Shown here one piece after another: positions 1 through 27,800 of a stretch of 64,000 bases of DNA. Origin of the DNA: Rhodeus uyekii (lineage: Eukaryota; Chordata; Actinopteri; Cypriniformes; Acheilognathidae); NCBI GenBank assembly GCA_037043235.1, contig JAWRVZ010000212.1, positions 558,001 to 622,000 on the forward strand, written 5' to 3'. The number at the start of each line of letters is the position of its first letter. Position 1 is the stretch's first letter. The notes under the pieces are model-generated. The model searched no databases, was not told the origin of the DNA, and saw only the letters and a program-made list of their open reading frames with translations. The position numbers and the translations under genes are program-made.

Positions 1-970
<970 letters not shown>

Positions 971-975
971 TGACT

Positions 976-1800
976 GAATGAAAATCAGGTCCTGAATGAA
1001 ACCAGACAGCATTTCTAGAACACATCCTAGAGTCTGATTCAACTATTACTTGTAATTGATCGATTTATCGATTGATCAGGACTCGGATGTACCGTACATC
1101 AGCGATGGGTGGCAGTTCAATGAAAACCCTGTTCTGTCTGTAAATGTGATGCGGCCCCTTTAAATGCGACTCCATTTCTCAGCGAAATTTTATCAAAGTT
1201 CCTGATGAACTCAAACGGTCCGAATCCACTCCGAGTTTTTCAAGAAGGAGAAAGACTCTGAAATCTGACGAACGGATGAATTTAGGCACTTCTGCTCATA
1301 TTAAACATCGAAAGCATCTGCCGTAAAAAAACATTACTTTTCATCTTTTCATCAGGCGCGGATTTGGGATAAAACCGGACCAGAATCTGCAGACATGACG
1401 AGTGAGTCGAGAATAACAACGATAACATTTTACAGCTTTATACAATATTCATAACAGAAACTCCTGCATACACGCACACAATTTAACCAAAATACACAAA
1501 CAAGCATGCGATATAACACAGAAATACACGAATCTTCACACAACACTGTCTGAATCTGTAATTTGATGTTTATATTATTTAGCACTGAACGATCGAAGTC
1601 GCGTTATTAATTTAATCTGTTTTTATTTTTGTGTAACTTCTGTAATTCTTCTGATTAGGTGAATGTTTAACCAGTTCAAAGTTCTCAGTGTAATAGAGTT
1701 TAAAGTCCTCGTGAACATTAGATATGATTAACGGCTTCCTCTTTATCGACACGTTTTCTCTCTTATTTGTTGCATACTTATCGAAGTATGCGAAGTCTGC
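976..1800. other. Intergenic, no recognised feature
   Basis: AT-rich single-copy-looking DNA upstream of the tandem array. I see no coding exon, conserved motif or repeat boundary in it. Confidence 0.5.
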
Positions 1801-4330
1801 TTATTAGTCTGTATATGAAACAGTATGAAATAAGATTCAATGATAAAATCTTTTAATAAAATGATGAGGAAATGTGTTAAACCTGATGTATACTACGTAC
1901 GATTTAAACAACCAGTGTAGAATACATCGTTTATCACATTTACTAAAGGTTTATAATAGTATACTACATAGGCTACTATCATATACTAGTTTTTAAAATA
2001 GTATGTATGTACTATTATAAAACCTTTGGTAAATGTGCTAAACATGATGTATACTGCATACTGTTATTCAAAAAGTATGTGAAAATGTATGTATTATGTA
2101 ATTTTATCAAATTAGTTAATGTGCTTAAAAATGCATACTACATGCTATAATTTGAAAAATAGTGTATGAAACAGAATGAGATAAGATGCGATAAAATATT
2201 TTGTCAGTTTAATCAAATGATGAGTAAATGTGCATGCTACATACTATTATTTAAAAACTAGTACCTGACGCAATGTAGTATGCTATTATAAAACCTTTTG
2301 TCAGTTTAATCGGATGAGTAAATGTGCTTAACATAATGCATGCTACATACTATTATTTTTTTTAAATGGTGTATAAAATAGTATGAAATAATATCCAATG
2401 ATAAAATATTTTGTCAGTTTAATCAAATGATAAGTAAATGTGTTGAACATAATGCATATTACATACTAATATTTAAAAACTAGTACCTGACGAAAAGTAG
2501 TATGCTATTATAAAACGGTTTGTTAATCACATTAGTAAATGTGATAAACAATGTCATCTACAGAAACGGTGGCATTCCTGTCTCTCACTTTTACAGCAAG
2601 CAAAATACTTTAAATGGAATTAATGATCACATGTAATATATATTTTTGATAAATATAAACTGTACTTATAATGGTAAAACATATTTGAGTCATGTAATGA
2701 CCAATTCTTGTTTTTTAATCATTTATATAAAGTAGCAAGTGCAAGCAATTTGCTTGTCACTCTGACCATGTATCGAAGTTTAGTGCCATATTTTGAGTTA
2801 AAAAAAATATTTTTCTCCAATTTAAATGTCATAAAGTAAACACAAATGTCACATTCATGGAATGGAGAACTTAAAAAGCTGAAATACCAATGAAATATTA
2901 TAAATAATATAACGATAATAGTGGTCACCCCATGTCATGTCATTGGTGTTACTGCCTCACAAAACCTTTATTTTGAAAAAAATTAAATGACTTTTATAAG
3001 TAATTTTTGGTTCAAGAGGTCATTGGAAGAAGTGTGATCAACATATGCACATGGTAAGTCTGCTGTCTCTCTTCATTTGTTATAAATTTGATGATTTATG
3101 TGTTAATTCTACATGAGGCTTTTAAATATGTCATTGGTGTTAGTCATTTCATAGGAAGGGGAATTAGAAATAGATAATAGAAATGGGTTAAATTAGATAT
3201 TTGAATGACTTTAATATGATTGAAGACATGTGGTTTGAGGTACCGCGGCATCCATTTTGTAAAAAAACATTTGTTTGACAAATTATCATTGGTGTTACCG
3301 TCATTGGTGTTACTACTCCTCCTGGTAACACCAATGACAATAAAATGTATATGTTTTACAGCCAGGGTGCCCGCCATTGTAGTAGCCTGCAGAGTCCGCT
3401 GTATGCCATACAGATGTTTGGCAGACAACTAGCTGGCTCAAACAGGATGAACCAGTCCAGCCCAATATAACACCAAGTCATTGGTGTTATAATGAGTCAC
3501 TGGTGTTACTGCATGTTTGTTTGGTGATTTGATATTAAAGGGGCCATTTTTGACTTTATAATAATTTTTGTGTTTGTTGATTGTTGCTTTATTGATGAGT
3601 TGGCATTTTAAGGATAGTATCATTCAATTCTGATACTGTCCTTCAGTTATTGTTGATATTATAGCAAAAACCTGATGGCGTAAATGAAAAAATGTCACAC
3701 AATACAACTTTACACATACCTGATTGAAATAAAAAAACAATAAAAAAAACATTTTTCTTTTAATTATTACCAACCTACTATGTCTTTGAGTATATGTGCA
3801 GATTGAATAGAGAAATACTATTCTGATAAGCTTTTAATGTTGTTTTTGGTATGAGTAACACCAATGACAAAAAGACGGCACAAGCATTCTTTGAGTGAAT
3901 GTATAAAAATAATTAAAATACATTAAGCTTTCATATTTGTGGATTGTCAAAGGCAAGAGGTTAATTAATATTGTACAATAAGTTTTGATTAAGTAAAATG
4001 AAATGCATTTCAAGACATGTTGCAATTCCAAATGCCACCGTTTCTGTAGAATGACCCGTATACTAAGTACTATTATTCAAAAAACTAATATATGATCGTA
4101 TAGTGTGCTATTACAAGATCTTTTATCAATTTAGTTGGATTAAATGTGCTGAACATAATGCAAACTACAAACTGTTTTTCTATATGTACAGTGCTAAGAT
4201 AAAGTCTTTTGTCAGTTTAATCAAATGGTGAGTAAATGTGCTGAACGTGATGCATACTACATACTATTTACAGTAGTATATGATTCAGTATGAAGTAGTA
4301 TTCTGTGATTAAAAACGTCGTCAGTTTGAC
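1801..4330. repeat. Degenerate AT-rich tandem array (about 90-120 bp units), interrupted by a transposon
   Basis: Units carry recurring blocks such as 'gtcagtttaatcaaatgatg' and 'gtaaatgtgctgaacat', then 'gcatactacatactatt'. The second block recurs near 1867, 2030, 2116, 2222, 2314, 2432 and 2535, and resumes near 4142 and 4231 beyond the inserted element at 2554-4054. Unit length and sequence are diverged, so this is an old array. It lies 0.3-2.8 kb upstream of the ampd2 start. Confidence 0.75.
2554..4054. mobile_element. 1.5-kb non-autonomous DNA transposon with dispersed 'TCATTGGTGTTAC' repeats
   Basis: The two ends are near-perfect inverted repeats: left 'ctacagaaacggtggcatt' (2558-2576) and right 'aatgccaccgtttctgtag' (4031-4049). 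Inside, a 12-13 bp word 'cattggtgttac' recurs near 2940, 3131, 3288, 3301 and 3480, and in the opposite orientation near 3332 and 3855. Subterminal repeats of this sort are typical transposase-binding arrays in hAT-like and similar elements. No transposase frame is present. The element sits inside the tandem array, so it inserted after the array formed. I could not identify a clean target duplication, so the superfamily is open. Confidence 0.7.
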
Positions 4331-4489
4331 GGAATGAGACGAGATCAGGTAGAAATCAGTTAATTTGCCAAATGCATTGTGGGAAACATTATCCCACGCT
4401 GTGTGCTCAGCTGTAAAATCGCAAGTCGTTCATCCGCACACCTTGTTTTGGAAATAGTACACTCGTTCAGTGATGCAATTCTTGCTGGA

Positions 4490-4663
4490 TGGTTGCCGCA
4501 GCAACAGATCCCAGTGTTGTAGGGGAATCCTAAGCCCCTCCCCTCTGCTGACGTAGGAAGGCAGTGACCCCGCCTCCACTCCTGCGCTAAGAGATCCCCA
4601 AGCCCCGCCCCCTGCCCGTATCTTCCTGCTCTCTCTATCTCTCCATCCGTCCGGTGCGGCAGC
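4490..4663 (+). promoter_or_regulatory. ampd2: ampd2 proximal promoter and 5' UTR
   Basis: The stretch just upstream of the ampd2 ATG becomes GC-rich and TATA-less, in contrast to the AT-rich flank. It holds a CRE-like TGACGTA (4549-4555) followed at once by an ETS-like GGAAG, a GC box ccccgcccc (4603-4611), and a pyrimidine-rich run before the ATG (4625-4652). This is a plausible housekeeping promoter. The transcription start is inferred, not seen. Confidence 0.5.
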
Positions 4664-17484
<12,821 letters not shown>

Positions 17485-17510
<26 letters not shown>

Positions 17511-18556
17511 AGAAGCATAACCCCGCCCACTCACACCTGTCCAATCAGCCCATTAGAGTAGCCATGACCCCACCCACACCTAGAGAATCCATGACCCCAC
17601 CCACTCATACCTGTCCAATCAGCACGCTAGAGAAGCCATGACCCCGCCCACTCTCTCCTAGAGAGGCCATGACCCCGCCCACTCTCTCCTAGAGAGGCCA
17701 TGACCCCGCCCACTCTCTCCTAGAGAGGCCATGACCCCGCCCACTCTCTCCTAGAGAGGCCATGACCCCGCCCACTCTCTCCTAGAGAGGCCATGACCCC
17801 GCCCACACTCACCTAGAGAAGCCATGACCCCGCCCACACTCACCTAGAGAGGCCATGACCCCGCCCACTCTCTCCTAGAGAGGCCATGACCCCGCCCACT
17901 CTCTCCTAGAGAGGCCATGACCCCGCCCACACTCACCTAGAGAGGCCATGACCCCGCCCACTCTCTCCTAGAGAGGCCATGACCCCGCCCACTCTCTCCT
18001 AGAGAGGCCATGACCCCGCCCACTCTCTCCTAGAGAGGCCATGACCCCGCCCACACTCACCTAGAGAAGCCATGACCCCGCCCACACTCACCTAGAGAGG
18101 CCATGACCCCGCCCACACTCACCTAGAGAGGCCATGACCCCGCCCACTCTCTCCTAGAGAGGCCATGACCCCGCCCACTCTCTCCTAGAGAGGCCATGAC
18201 CCCGCCCACTCTCTCCTAGAGAGGCCATGACCCCGCCCACACTCACCTAGAGAGGCCATGACCCCGCCCACTCTCTCCTAGAGAGGCCATGACCCCGCCC
18301 ACTCTCTCCTAGAGAGGCCATGACCCCGCCCACTCTCTCCTAGAGAGGCCATGACCCCGCCCACACTCACCTAGAGAAGCCATGACCCCGCCCACTCTCA
18401 CCTAGAGAAGCCATGACCCCGCCCACTCTCACCTAGAGAAGCCATGACCCCGCCCACTCTCACCTAGAGAAGCCATGACCCCGCCCACACTCATACCTAA
18501 AGCCATGACCCTGCCCACACCTGTCCAATCAGCACTTTAGAGAAGCCATGGCCCCG
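17485..18556. repeat. 31-bp GC-box minisatellite spanning the ampd2 stop codon and 3' UTR
   Basis: Roughly 30 units of 'gagaggccatgaccccgccc' plus 'actctctccta', preceded by a diverged leader with CCAATC words. Every unit carries an Sp1-type GC box (ccccgccc). The first diverged unit supplies the last ampd2 codons and its TAG (17508-17510). The remaining units lie in the 3' UTR. Confidence 0.92.
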
Positions 18557-19238
18557 CCCACTATCAGGACCAAAGCAAAGCGTCATTCCCTGCGTCAGTG
18601 TTCATCTCATGTCAGTGCATGTTTAGAGATGTTTCTGCGATATAAAGGAACGAGCGCGAGTGTTTCATTACACCTCCGTCACGAGTCCCGCGATGACATC
18701 ACCGCTCCCTCACGTGCCTTTTACTTTTGCTGCTTTTATTTGGAAGGTTTGGCTGTGATTGTAACTCAGTGTGTCTTTCACTCTCTCACTCTATAAACCG
18801 TTTCATTTCTTCACCAATATGAAGGATTTGTTCTCCTGATGGCGACCCGTTCAGGTGTGTGTTACGAATGTCCTCCGCTCCTGCAGGAGGCGCCGTTGAG
18901 CCAAAGTTTCCAACCCTAAACCTCCCGTACGCTGAAGGTTGTGACGTTTCCGCGTCTATATGAAGGAAGTTTGTACACTAGTAAACATGAGTATTTCCCT
19001 GACTCCGGCATGTGATCCGTAGTTTTAGTTGAACTTTAAACTGACTGTTAATCTGAAGTAAAAGTAAACGCACAGTACTGTGATTTTTCACACTAAAATC
19101 ACAAATAATGAGATCAAACAGCATGACTTACAGAAATTAGCATGCTGATCGAGCAGATGCACAGCAGAGCATGAGCTTCAACATGCTGGATGGCAAATGA
19201 TCACAAGTAATAGTACAAACTATATATATATATATATC

Positions 19239-19244
19239 TTTATT
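19239..19244 (-). terminator. eps8l3: eps8l3 polyadenylation signal AATAAA
   Basis: TTTATT on the plus strand, about 240 bp beyond the eps8l3 stop codon. It lies inside the ampd2 3' UTR, so the two convergent transcripts probably overlap by about 100 bp. Confidence 0.5.
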
Positions 19245-19307
19245 TTTGGAGAATGAGACTGTTAGTCTACAGCAGTTCTGATCAGACGAGAGTATTTTGT
19301 TCATATC

Positions 19308-19313
19308 AATAAA
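19308..19313 (+). terminator. ampd2: ampd2 polyadenylation signal AATAAA
   Basis: First canonical AATAAA on the plus strand after the stop at 17510, in a sensible TG-rich context ('caataaagcatgtgtgtatt'). It implies a 3' UTR of about 1.8 kb, of which more than half is the minisatellite. Confidence 0.55.
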
Positions 19314-19483
19314 GCATGTGTGTATTCAATCTCCTCTGGCTTCTTGCTTATCTTTGCATCAAATCTAAACACAGTGATGATATAATGTACAAATCAGACT
19401 CTCCTGATCTTCAAAACCAGCTCTGATTACAAATAAATATGGATTAAATGTCCTTCGGCTCGGGTCGAGTGTGTGTTTGGGCC

Positions 19484-21836
19484 TCAGATCATCGGTCTCA
19501 CTTCACTGGCCACCTGGAGCGAGAGAACATGACGTCATGTGGATGTGACATCACGATGACATCACGTGTATTATGGTCTGCACTCACCGCCAGGGCTGAT
19601 TTGACGTTCTGCAGCTGGTAGAAAACGCGTCCACCCTCCTCCGGACAGACGGTCTTGAGCTCGTCACGGGTCATTCCCAGCAGCATGGATCCGGAGACGC
19701 CTCCCAAACACCGGATCGTACTGACACACACACACACACAATTGCAATACAATCGTTCAATAAACAAGTTATTAAGTGACTCACACTTTAGAAACAAGTT
19801 CTTATTGTTGCAAAATCGTGTTTTGTTTCTAAATGAATCGATTCAGTAACTGATTCAACGACTCACTCATTTAGTGTTTTGTCTATAACTACTTCTTAAT
19901 TATTAATGTTCTATAAATAACATTTTGAATAATTTACAAAGATGAACGTTTTTTTATAGCGATTTGACTGGTAACACTCTTTATAGTGTCTTATTATTAT
20001 AGCAGTATTTATTGATGAAATACAAAGCATTTCTCAGACAGCAGATATGGATCTTTCAGAGGATTTTGAGCTGGTTTTCCCATGTTCATTAAGCCACGAG
20101 CCAAATGTTTAGGAATTAAAAGTGAGCAAATTTAGTTCTCAAAAATAGTTGAAATGCACAGAAGACCTGTGGTTTTTGCTCAACATACACATCACTTGTA
20201 AGATTATCACAAAACTGATGAGGTAAGGCTGTTAAAATCGTAGCCCAAAACTAGTATTTGTTAAATTTAGTAAGTTAGTATGAACCATCAGTCATCGAAA
20301 ATATAAGAAATAACAAAATAAGTAAAAATAAACTGTATTCTGGAAACTACAGCCACTATTGTAAAGTCTTGTAAAATATTGGTGTTAATAAAAAAACAAA
20401 CTGAAAAAATTAGAAAGTGACTATAAAGAAAGCCATATGTTTAACAAAGTTGTGTTCCAAATTTGAAGTTAATATCACAAAAATTGAAGTTCTTGTGAGA
20501 TTTTGTTTCGGCGCTTTACCAAAATGATCCACCTTTAAATGTCTGTCTAAATCTCACTTGCAATCACCAAACAGAGGATCCCTGAGACGCAGAGCTTTCC
20601 GACAATGAGCGTTTAGTCAAGATTAGTAAAGGTTTTGACTATAACACATCACACATGTTCCTCACATTTTGCTGAAGCCCTTGTGCTCCAGCCAGGCTCG
20701 CACCTCCTCCGGACGGGATTTCCTGGTGAGTGCGGGAGCAGATGAAGTTTCCTGCGGATCATGAGGTGAAGAAGTTTATGATCGTGAATCAGACACATCA
20801 GGACTAGACATGTGCGTCACAGATACGTACAGGTTTGTCCTCTTGCTGCTGTGGAAGCTGAAGCATGTTGTTGGGGACGTAACCGACCTTCCCCATCTGA
20901 TTCTTCACCTTCCACCACTGCTTAGACATGTCCAACAACTACACACACACACACACACACACCAGTCTTTACAGACCATTTTCTTAAAAGCAAGTTATTA
21001 CTGACACCATGCGAGTTAAAAAACTCAAGGTCACAGTCAAGGTCATGTATGTAGTGGCTCACCTGTAGTTCTTCCCCTTTACTGATGGTGAGTTCACGAG
21101 GGTTACGCGCTGTAAAATCGAACACTGCTTGCATGTAACTCACCGGCAACTCCTCTGAGCTGCAAAACACACGCCGTTACACACTCAAAGTACAGCAACT
21201 CCTACACACTAAAATACTGAAGCACATCAATACCTTTCCTGATCTTCCTGGGGTAGTTTCTTGCTCTACACAAAGACACAGAAGCAAACAATTAAACTAT
21301 TTTACTTTTGCTTTAACTATTAAAGCATTTGAATGAAATGTTTCTCGGGTAATTAAGTGCGCGGTGTTTGTTTGCTTGTACCGTTTGTCGTGTCTCAGAT
21401 TGTCGCGGTGGTTCTCGGCTGCTGGTGTTCGTGTTGCTCGGCTCTGGGTTTTTAATGGCCGGCGGCTCCCAGCCGTCATCAAACACCGGCGTATACGTGG
21501 GAATATCTTCATCATCCTCCGGCCACTTGGTGCTTCATCAGACACACAGAAACATGATGTGAAGAGAGTGTCCTCTGTCTGGAGTGTGTGTGTGTGCGCG
21601 AGAGCTCACTGGTGCTTTACCTGGGGATATTCCAGGCGTCTCCCAGCGACTGCCACAGTTGATCCTCCTCCGCCGTGGCCTCCTCGCTGAGGAAGATGAT
21701 GCACTCCGGCTCAAAGAGAGGAGCCACAATAGATGGAGGGAGATCCTCATTGCAGTGAAACACTACCTACACACACACACACACACACACATGTTAGCTA
21801 AAGAACAATGTGTTCATGTACAGACAGACAGAGAGA

Positions 21837-21887
<51 letters not shown>

Positions 21888-24800
21888 CTCACCAGGTCCA
21901 GTATAGAGAACAGACAGTGTGCGAGTTCAGCAGCGCTGGGGTTTTCAATCTTTCCCTGCAGTTTTCCCTGATGAACAAATTATTTGACGATTATTATAAC
22001 TATATAATATAGTATAACAATCTTTAGAATAAATATTTTAGACTGAAGTTTTTAGAAATTATAATATTACATTTATATGATTTAATACAAGGTAATAATG
22101 AGATATAACATTTTATACATATATTAAATAAATTAGATAGATAGACACACATAATATAATAATATAAATTGTATATAACACAGTGGCCACACCCAAAGAA
22201 AAAAACACAGTTTTTAAATAAAGGTTATTATTAAGAGAAAAATAAAATCCAAACCTACATGGCCCTGCATGAAAAAAAGTATTTTCCCCACTTGTTAAAA
22301 CATAACTGTGGTTCATCAGACCTCAGTTCAGTTTCTCCAGCCACACCCAAATCTTACTTACTGCCAAACCTGTTTTCCATCAATAAATCACTTAAATAGG
22401 ACCTGCCTGACAAAGTCAAGTAGACCAAAAGATCTTCAAAAGCTAGACGTCATGCCGAGATTAAAAAAAATTCAGAAGCAAATGAGACAGGAGGTACAGT
22501 AATACCTCGGTTTACGAGTTTAATTCGTTCCAAGAGCGAGCTCGTAAACCAAAATGCTCATACACCAAAACAAATTTCCCCATAAGAATGCACTAAAAAT
22601 CAATTAATTCGTTCCACACGACCACAAATGCCTATTTTAAATATTTTTGGGGTTTTACCCTATTAATTGCAGTTAAAATTGTAACCATTAAGATCTCATA
22701 TAAATACTAATTAATAATTGACAATTAAACTAAAAATACTTGACAATTTACTGTAATGCACTTCAGGTTTGAGCAGCCTGCTTGGAGGAGAGAGAGGAGG
22801 GAGGAGGGGGGGAGCGGGGAAAGCAAGGATGAAAGCAAATAAGTGAATATTATAATAGTGCAGAAAACAAACGAAGTGATAATCCAGAGTTAAAGCCGCG
22901 AACGAACGAATTTGCGGGAGCCTCGAACGAACGAACTCGCGGGACCCTCGAACGAACAGCATGTAAATATTTGTTGTTATAGTAGTCTTCTCGGCTAAAA
23001 GATGGTACCATTTTGAAAGACGTGAAAAACACATAGTGGCTGCTATCCGGTCCTGAAGTAAACAAGACAGCGCGGGGTTAGTTGTAAAACTAAGCCGCAT
23101 TGAACAAGTTGCATCAATAATCATATATTTTGCATTGTATTAACCTATTAAAACGTTTTTCATGTCATTACATTATTTTTTAAATTTGTTGTGTTTTGAA
23201 CAAAGGAAAAAAATATATTTACTTCATAAGTTATGCTTATGATCATCAAGACGCAACTTTTTTAAACAAATAAAACGAGCCCCGCTCACGGGGTAAGAAG
23301 TCACATTTTACTCCTTGCGCTTTTGCCGAAACTGCAGAGAAATGGCAGGTCCGACGAACATGAAAACAGTGCACATTTGTAGGAGAGGATTATATGTTGT
23401 TTGTATAAAAATATGGTTTGTCTAACTTTATTACTTTGTTTATTATTTGGCTAAAACCGTGTATATTTCACTACGTGAACAATAGCGATCACAATTAATG
23501 TTTAGAATATGAGGTAAAAACTTCTGTAAATCACTTAGAACAATATCACTGTGGTGAATGACGTAGCCAATGAATGAGTTAAGGGGTTAAAAAGGGGTTG
23601 GAACCTCCTGACTGTGTTATGAGAGGCTGTCATTAGGATATTTCATGTAAAAATGCGCACAAGGATGCTAAGCGTTAGGACTTTTTCCACACAAAACTGC
23701 GCATGGGTGAGGGAAATTTTTTCTCGTACACCGATACAATGCTCGTACACCGATTCGACCCTCCATGCTCGTACACCGATTTGCTCGTATACCAAGTCGC
23801 TCGTAAACCGAGGTATTACTGTAATTGAGATCTCTCAGTCTGGAAAAGGTTATGAAGCCTTTTCTAAAGCTTTGAATCTCCGGTGAAACACAGTGAGAGC
23901 CATTATCCACAAATGGAGAAAACATGGAACAGTGGTGAACCTTCCCAGGACTGACAGACCAAAATTATCCAAAGAACTGCAGGCCTCACTCGCCTCAGTG
24001 AAGGTAAGAGTTCATGACTCCACCATGGCAGAAATCCAGGATAAAAACAGCAGCTGATCAAATAGAACATTAAGGCTCATCTAATTTTTGTCAGAAAACA
24101 TCTTGATGATCCCCAAGACTTTTGGGAAAATACTCTATGGACTGACGAGACAAAAGCTGAACTCTTTGGAAGATGAGTTTCCCATTACATCTGGTGTAAA
24201 AGTAACTCTGCATTTCAGAAATAGAACATCATTCCAACAGTAAGTATGGTGGTGGTAGTGTGATGGTCTGGGGCTGTTTTGCTGCTTCAGGACCTGGAAG
24301 ACTGTGATAAATGAACCATGAAATCTGCTGTCTACCAAAAAACCCTGAAGGAGAATGTCTGTCCATCTGTCCGTGACATCAAACTGAAGCGAACTTATGT
24401 TCTGCAGAAGGACAACAATCCAAAACACACCAGCAAAAGTCAAAGTCCTGACCTGAATCCTATTGAGATGCTAATGATCTTAAAAAGGCTGTTCATGCTC
24501 GAAAACCCTTCAATGAGGCTGAATTTAAAACAATTCTGCAAAGATGAATGAGACAAAATCCCACACAGCTGTAGAAGACTTGCAAACCTTGATTGCTGCT
24601 ATAGGGCCAGTTATTAGGTTTAGGGAGCAAACACTTTTTCACACAGGGCATGTAGGTTTAGATTACAACCTTCATTTAAACAACTGCATTGTGTTTACTT
24701 GCGTTATCTTTGACTAATACTTCAATTTGTTTGATGATCTCAAAGCTTTAAGTGTGACAAACATGCAAAACATTTGAAATCAGGAAGGGGGCAAACACAT

Positions 24801-27800
24801 AAAGGTTTGATTTATGTAGTCTATAACACAGAATGGAGCAGAACATGAGTCCTGAGAGCAGTATTTCACACACCAGCAGGTTAAAGGCCATCTTGAGTTT
24901 CCGCAGACAGACCGTGAACTCTCCCTCCGACGGCATCCCCTTCACAACTTCAGATGACAGGAAACACGTCAGGAGAGCATTCATCACACTCAACTCATCT
25001 CAACCAGTCTAATCACATAATCAGTTATCTTATCAGTTTCTCTCACCCTTCTGCTTTTTCTTCTTTTTCTTTTTGTCCATTTTAGGAGCGACGGCCGTCA
25101 GTCTGTCGGCGAACGCTTCGATGTCGTTAATGAGGTGATTCAGAATGTCCTGCACACAGATGATTCGTCTTCATCTCTCATCTACACATCAACTCTGAAT
25201 GATTCGCTAACACTCACCACATTCCTCTCTCTCTCGGTGTACGGCCTCTGAGGGGGCGTGGCCGGCCTAGGAGGGGGCGTGTCTTCTACCTGACGGGGCG
25301 GAGCTACTATCTGCAAATACGTGGAGTTATTTCTGGAGGCAGGTGGAGTTGAGGCGAGACTTTCCTCTGGACATGAAAGAAAAACAAGTGCTTTTAAGTA
25401 TGAGTACGTACTCTAAAGTAAAAAATAATCGTGCACTATTTATACCACATGACATCCAGAGTCAAGGGATTCTGGGAAATATTAGCACAAAGAGCAGGCA
25501 AGGACGCATGGGCTGAATTTGAATTGCATACTTTCATTATAGAAATATATGAATAAAATAAGCGCAGTACGTTAACGTGCAATTCTAAATTTAGGCATAC
25601 TGTAAATCCATTAGGTAAATGCGCAAATGAGCAATTTTATCAAACTGTTATTAACATTTTATGATTTAACAAATGTTAATCTTGCACACATTTAGGATTT
25701 ACACTATCTTTCACTTATTATCTACACATTTATTTAATATGCAATATTTAGATATTTAAAAAATATCATATCATATTTAAGTACAGTAATACCTCGGTTT
25801 ACGAGTTTAATTCGTTCCAAGAGCGAGTTCGTAAACCAAAATGCTCGTACACCAAAACAATTTCCCCCCATAAGAACGCACTAAAAATCAATTAATTCGT
25901 TCCACGTGACCATAAATGCACATTTAAAAAAATAATAATTTGGTTTTACCCTATTAATTAGTTAAAATAATAACCATTAATCTCATATAAATACGAATTA
26001 ATAATTGACAAGTAAACGATAAAAATACTTGACAATTTACTTTAAAGCACTTTAGCTTAGCCATGATGGAGACGAGAGGAGGGGGGAGTTTACTGTCAAC
26101 TAGGGAAAACACAAAACCCGGATTCAAGTGCAAATTAGTTAATTTATTATAATAGTGCAGAAAACAAACCATGTCCTGTGGAGCAGGGCTGAAGTAATAA
26201 TCCAGAGTGAATGTCATGGAGTGTGAGCACTGGTAGAGACAGCTCGCACGCGAGCAAAACGGCAGGGGGGGGGGGGGGGGGGAGCGCGCACACGCGAGCA
26301 AATGACAGGGACAGCGCGTGCGCGAATGAACGACAGAGACAGCAGATGACATGAGAATCAGATACGTGAGATGATGGCTGCTGCAGTGATCAGTGACCAC
26401 GCCCCCACACACACATACACAGGCAGAGAGACAATGAACCCTGACAGTTACTGCTTAGAGGTAATGTACGTGTATATTTCACTACGTGAACAATAGCGAT
26501 CAGAATTAATTAATGTTTATAACAGGAGGGAAAACCTCTGTAAATCACTTATAAAAGTATCACTGTGGTGAATGATGCAGCCAAACCAAGCGATGCTGAG
26601 AGAATGTAGAATGTGTAATTACTCATCTAATAAAGGAGAATTAATGAGATGAGACGTGTGGTTTGAGAGTTTCTCACCTGTGCAATGTAGAGATCTTCTG
26701 TGGTTCCTGTGAGAATGTGCTGAGAGTTAAGGGGTGATAAAGGGGTTGGAATCGCATGACTGTTATGAGAGGTTGTGTTTAGGATATTTCTAGTAAAAAT
26801 GAGTGCGACCGTGCTGAGCGTTAGGACTTTTTCAACACAAAAAATGCACGTGGGGGAGGGAAAATGTTTCTCGTACACCGATACAATGCTCGTACACCGA
26901 TTCGACCCTCCATGCTCGTACACGATTTGCCCGTATACCAAGTCGCTCGTAAACCGAGGTATTACTGTATTATATTAAATTAGATGTGCACAAATATTAT
27001 ATGCAATACATCTTATACATTGTTAATATAATGTACTGCATTACATATTAAGTTAGTCTTAATATCATTTTAAAACATTTAAATATATTAAATTATTCAA
27101 TTTAATATATACACATTTATAAATTTGTCTTCTGTACTAAATAACATTAGCCCATAATATCACTGATTTTAAGATCGAAACAAAAACTAACAGATAAAAC
27201 CAAGTCCATCCCTACATTTTTACCTTTTCACTCAAAGATGCATCACATTACAGAACTAGACGCATATTTTGCATCACATGTATTTAATTGAGTGGTGATT
27301 GCCATTACGAGGGTCTTTTGCGGGATTTTTAACAATCCAACTCTCAAGTCTGTGCAATGAGGCTGATATTTAGCTCTTTTATGGTGCTATACGGTTGCTA
27401 GGGTGCTGTAAAGGGTTGCTAGGGCCTTGCTAGAGAGGTAGAAACTAATAGACTGGGTGTGTATTTGAATATTTAAAGACCACTTGCCACCCACTTGTCC
27501 TGATCCGGAGAGCCTTGCACCTTATTTCAAATGGAAATCTATGGGGTGGTTGCTAGGGTGTGGGTATGACATTGTTACATCACAACTTATTGGCTGGATA
27601 TATTATCTCACAAAGTTGAAACCAATGTTAGGTATCACAGTGTTTAGATCCCGGACGAGCCCCCATTTTTTTGTCTTTGTCACGGCTTGCGAGAAAAGTC
27701 TCGCCCGTTTTTTTTGCCAGCTGAACCGATTGCTTATAAAAGTCAAAGCAATGTTCTCCTCAATAATCTGCATGATTCGACACCTCCTTCATGGGTCTAC

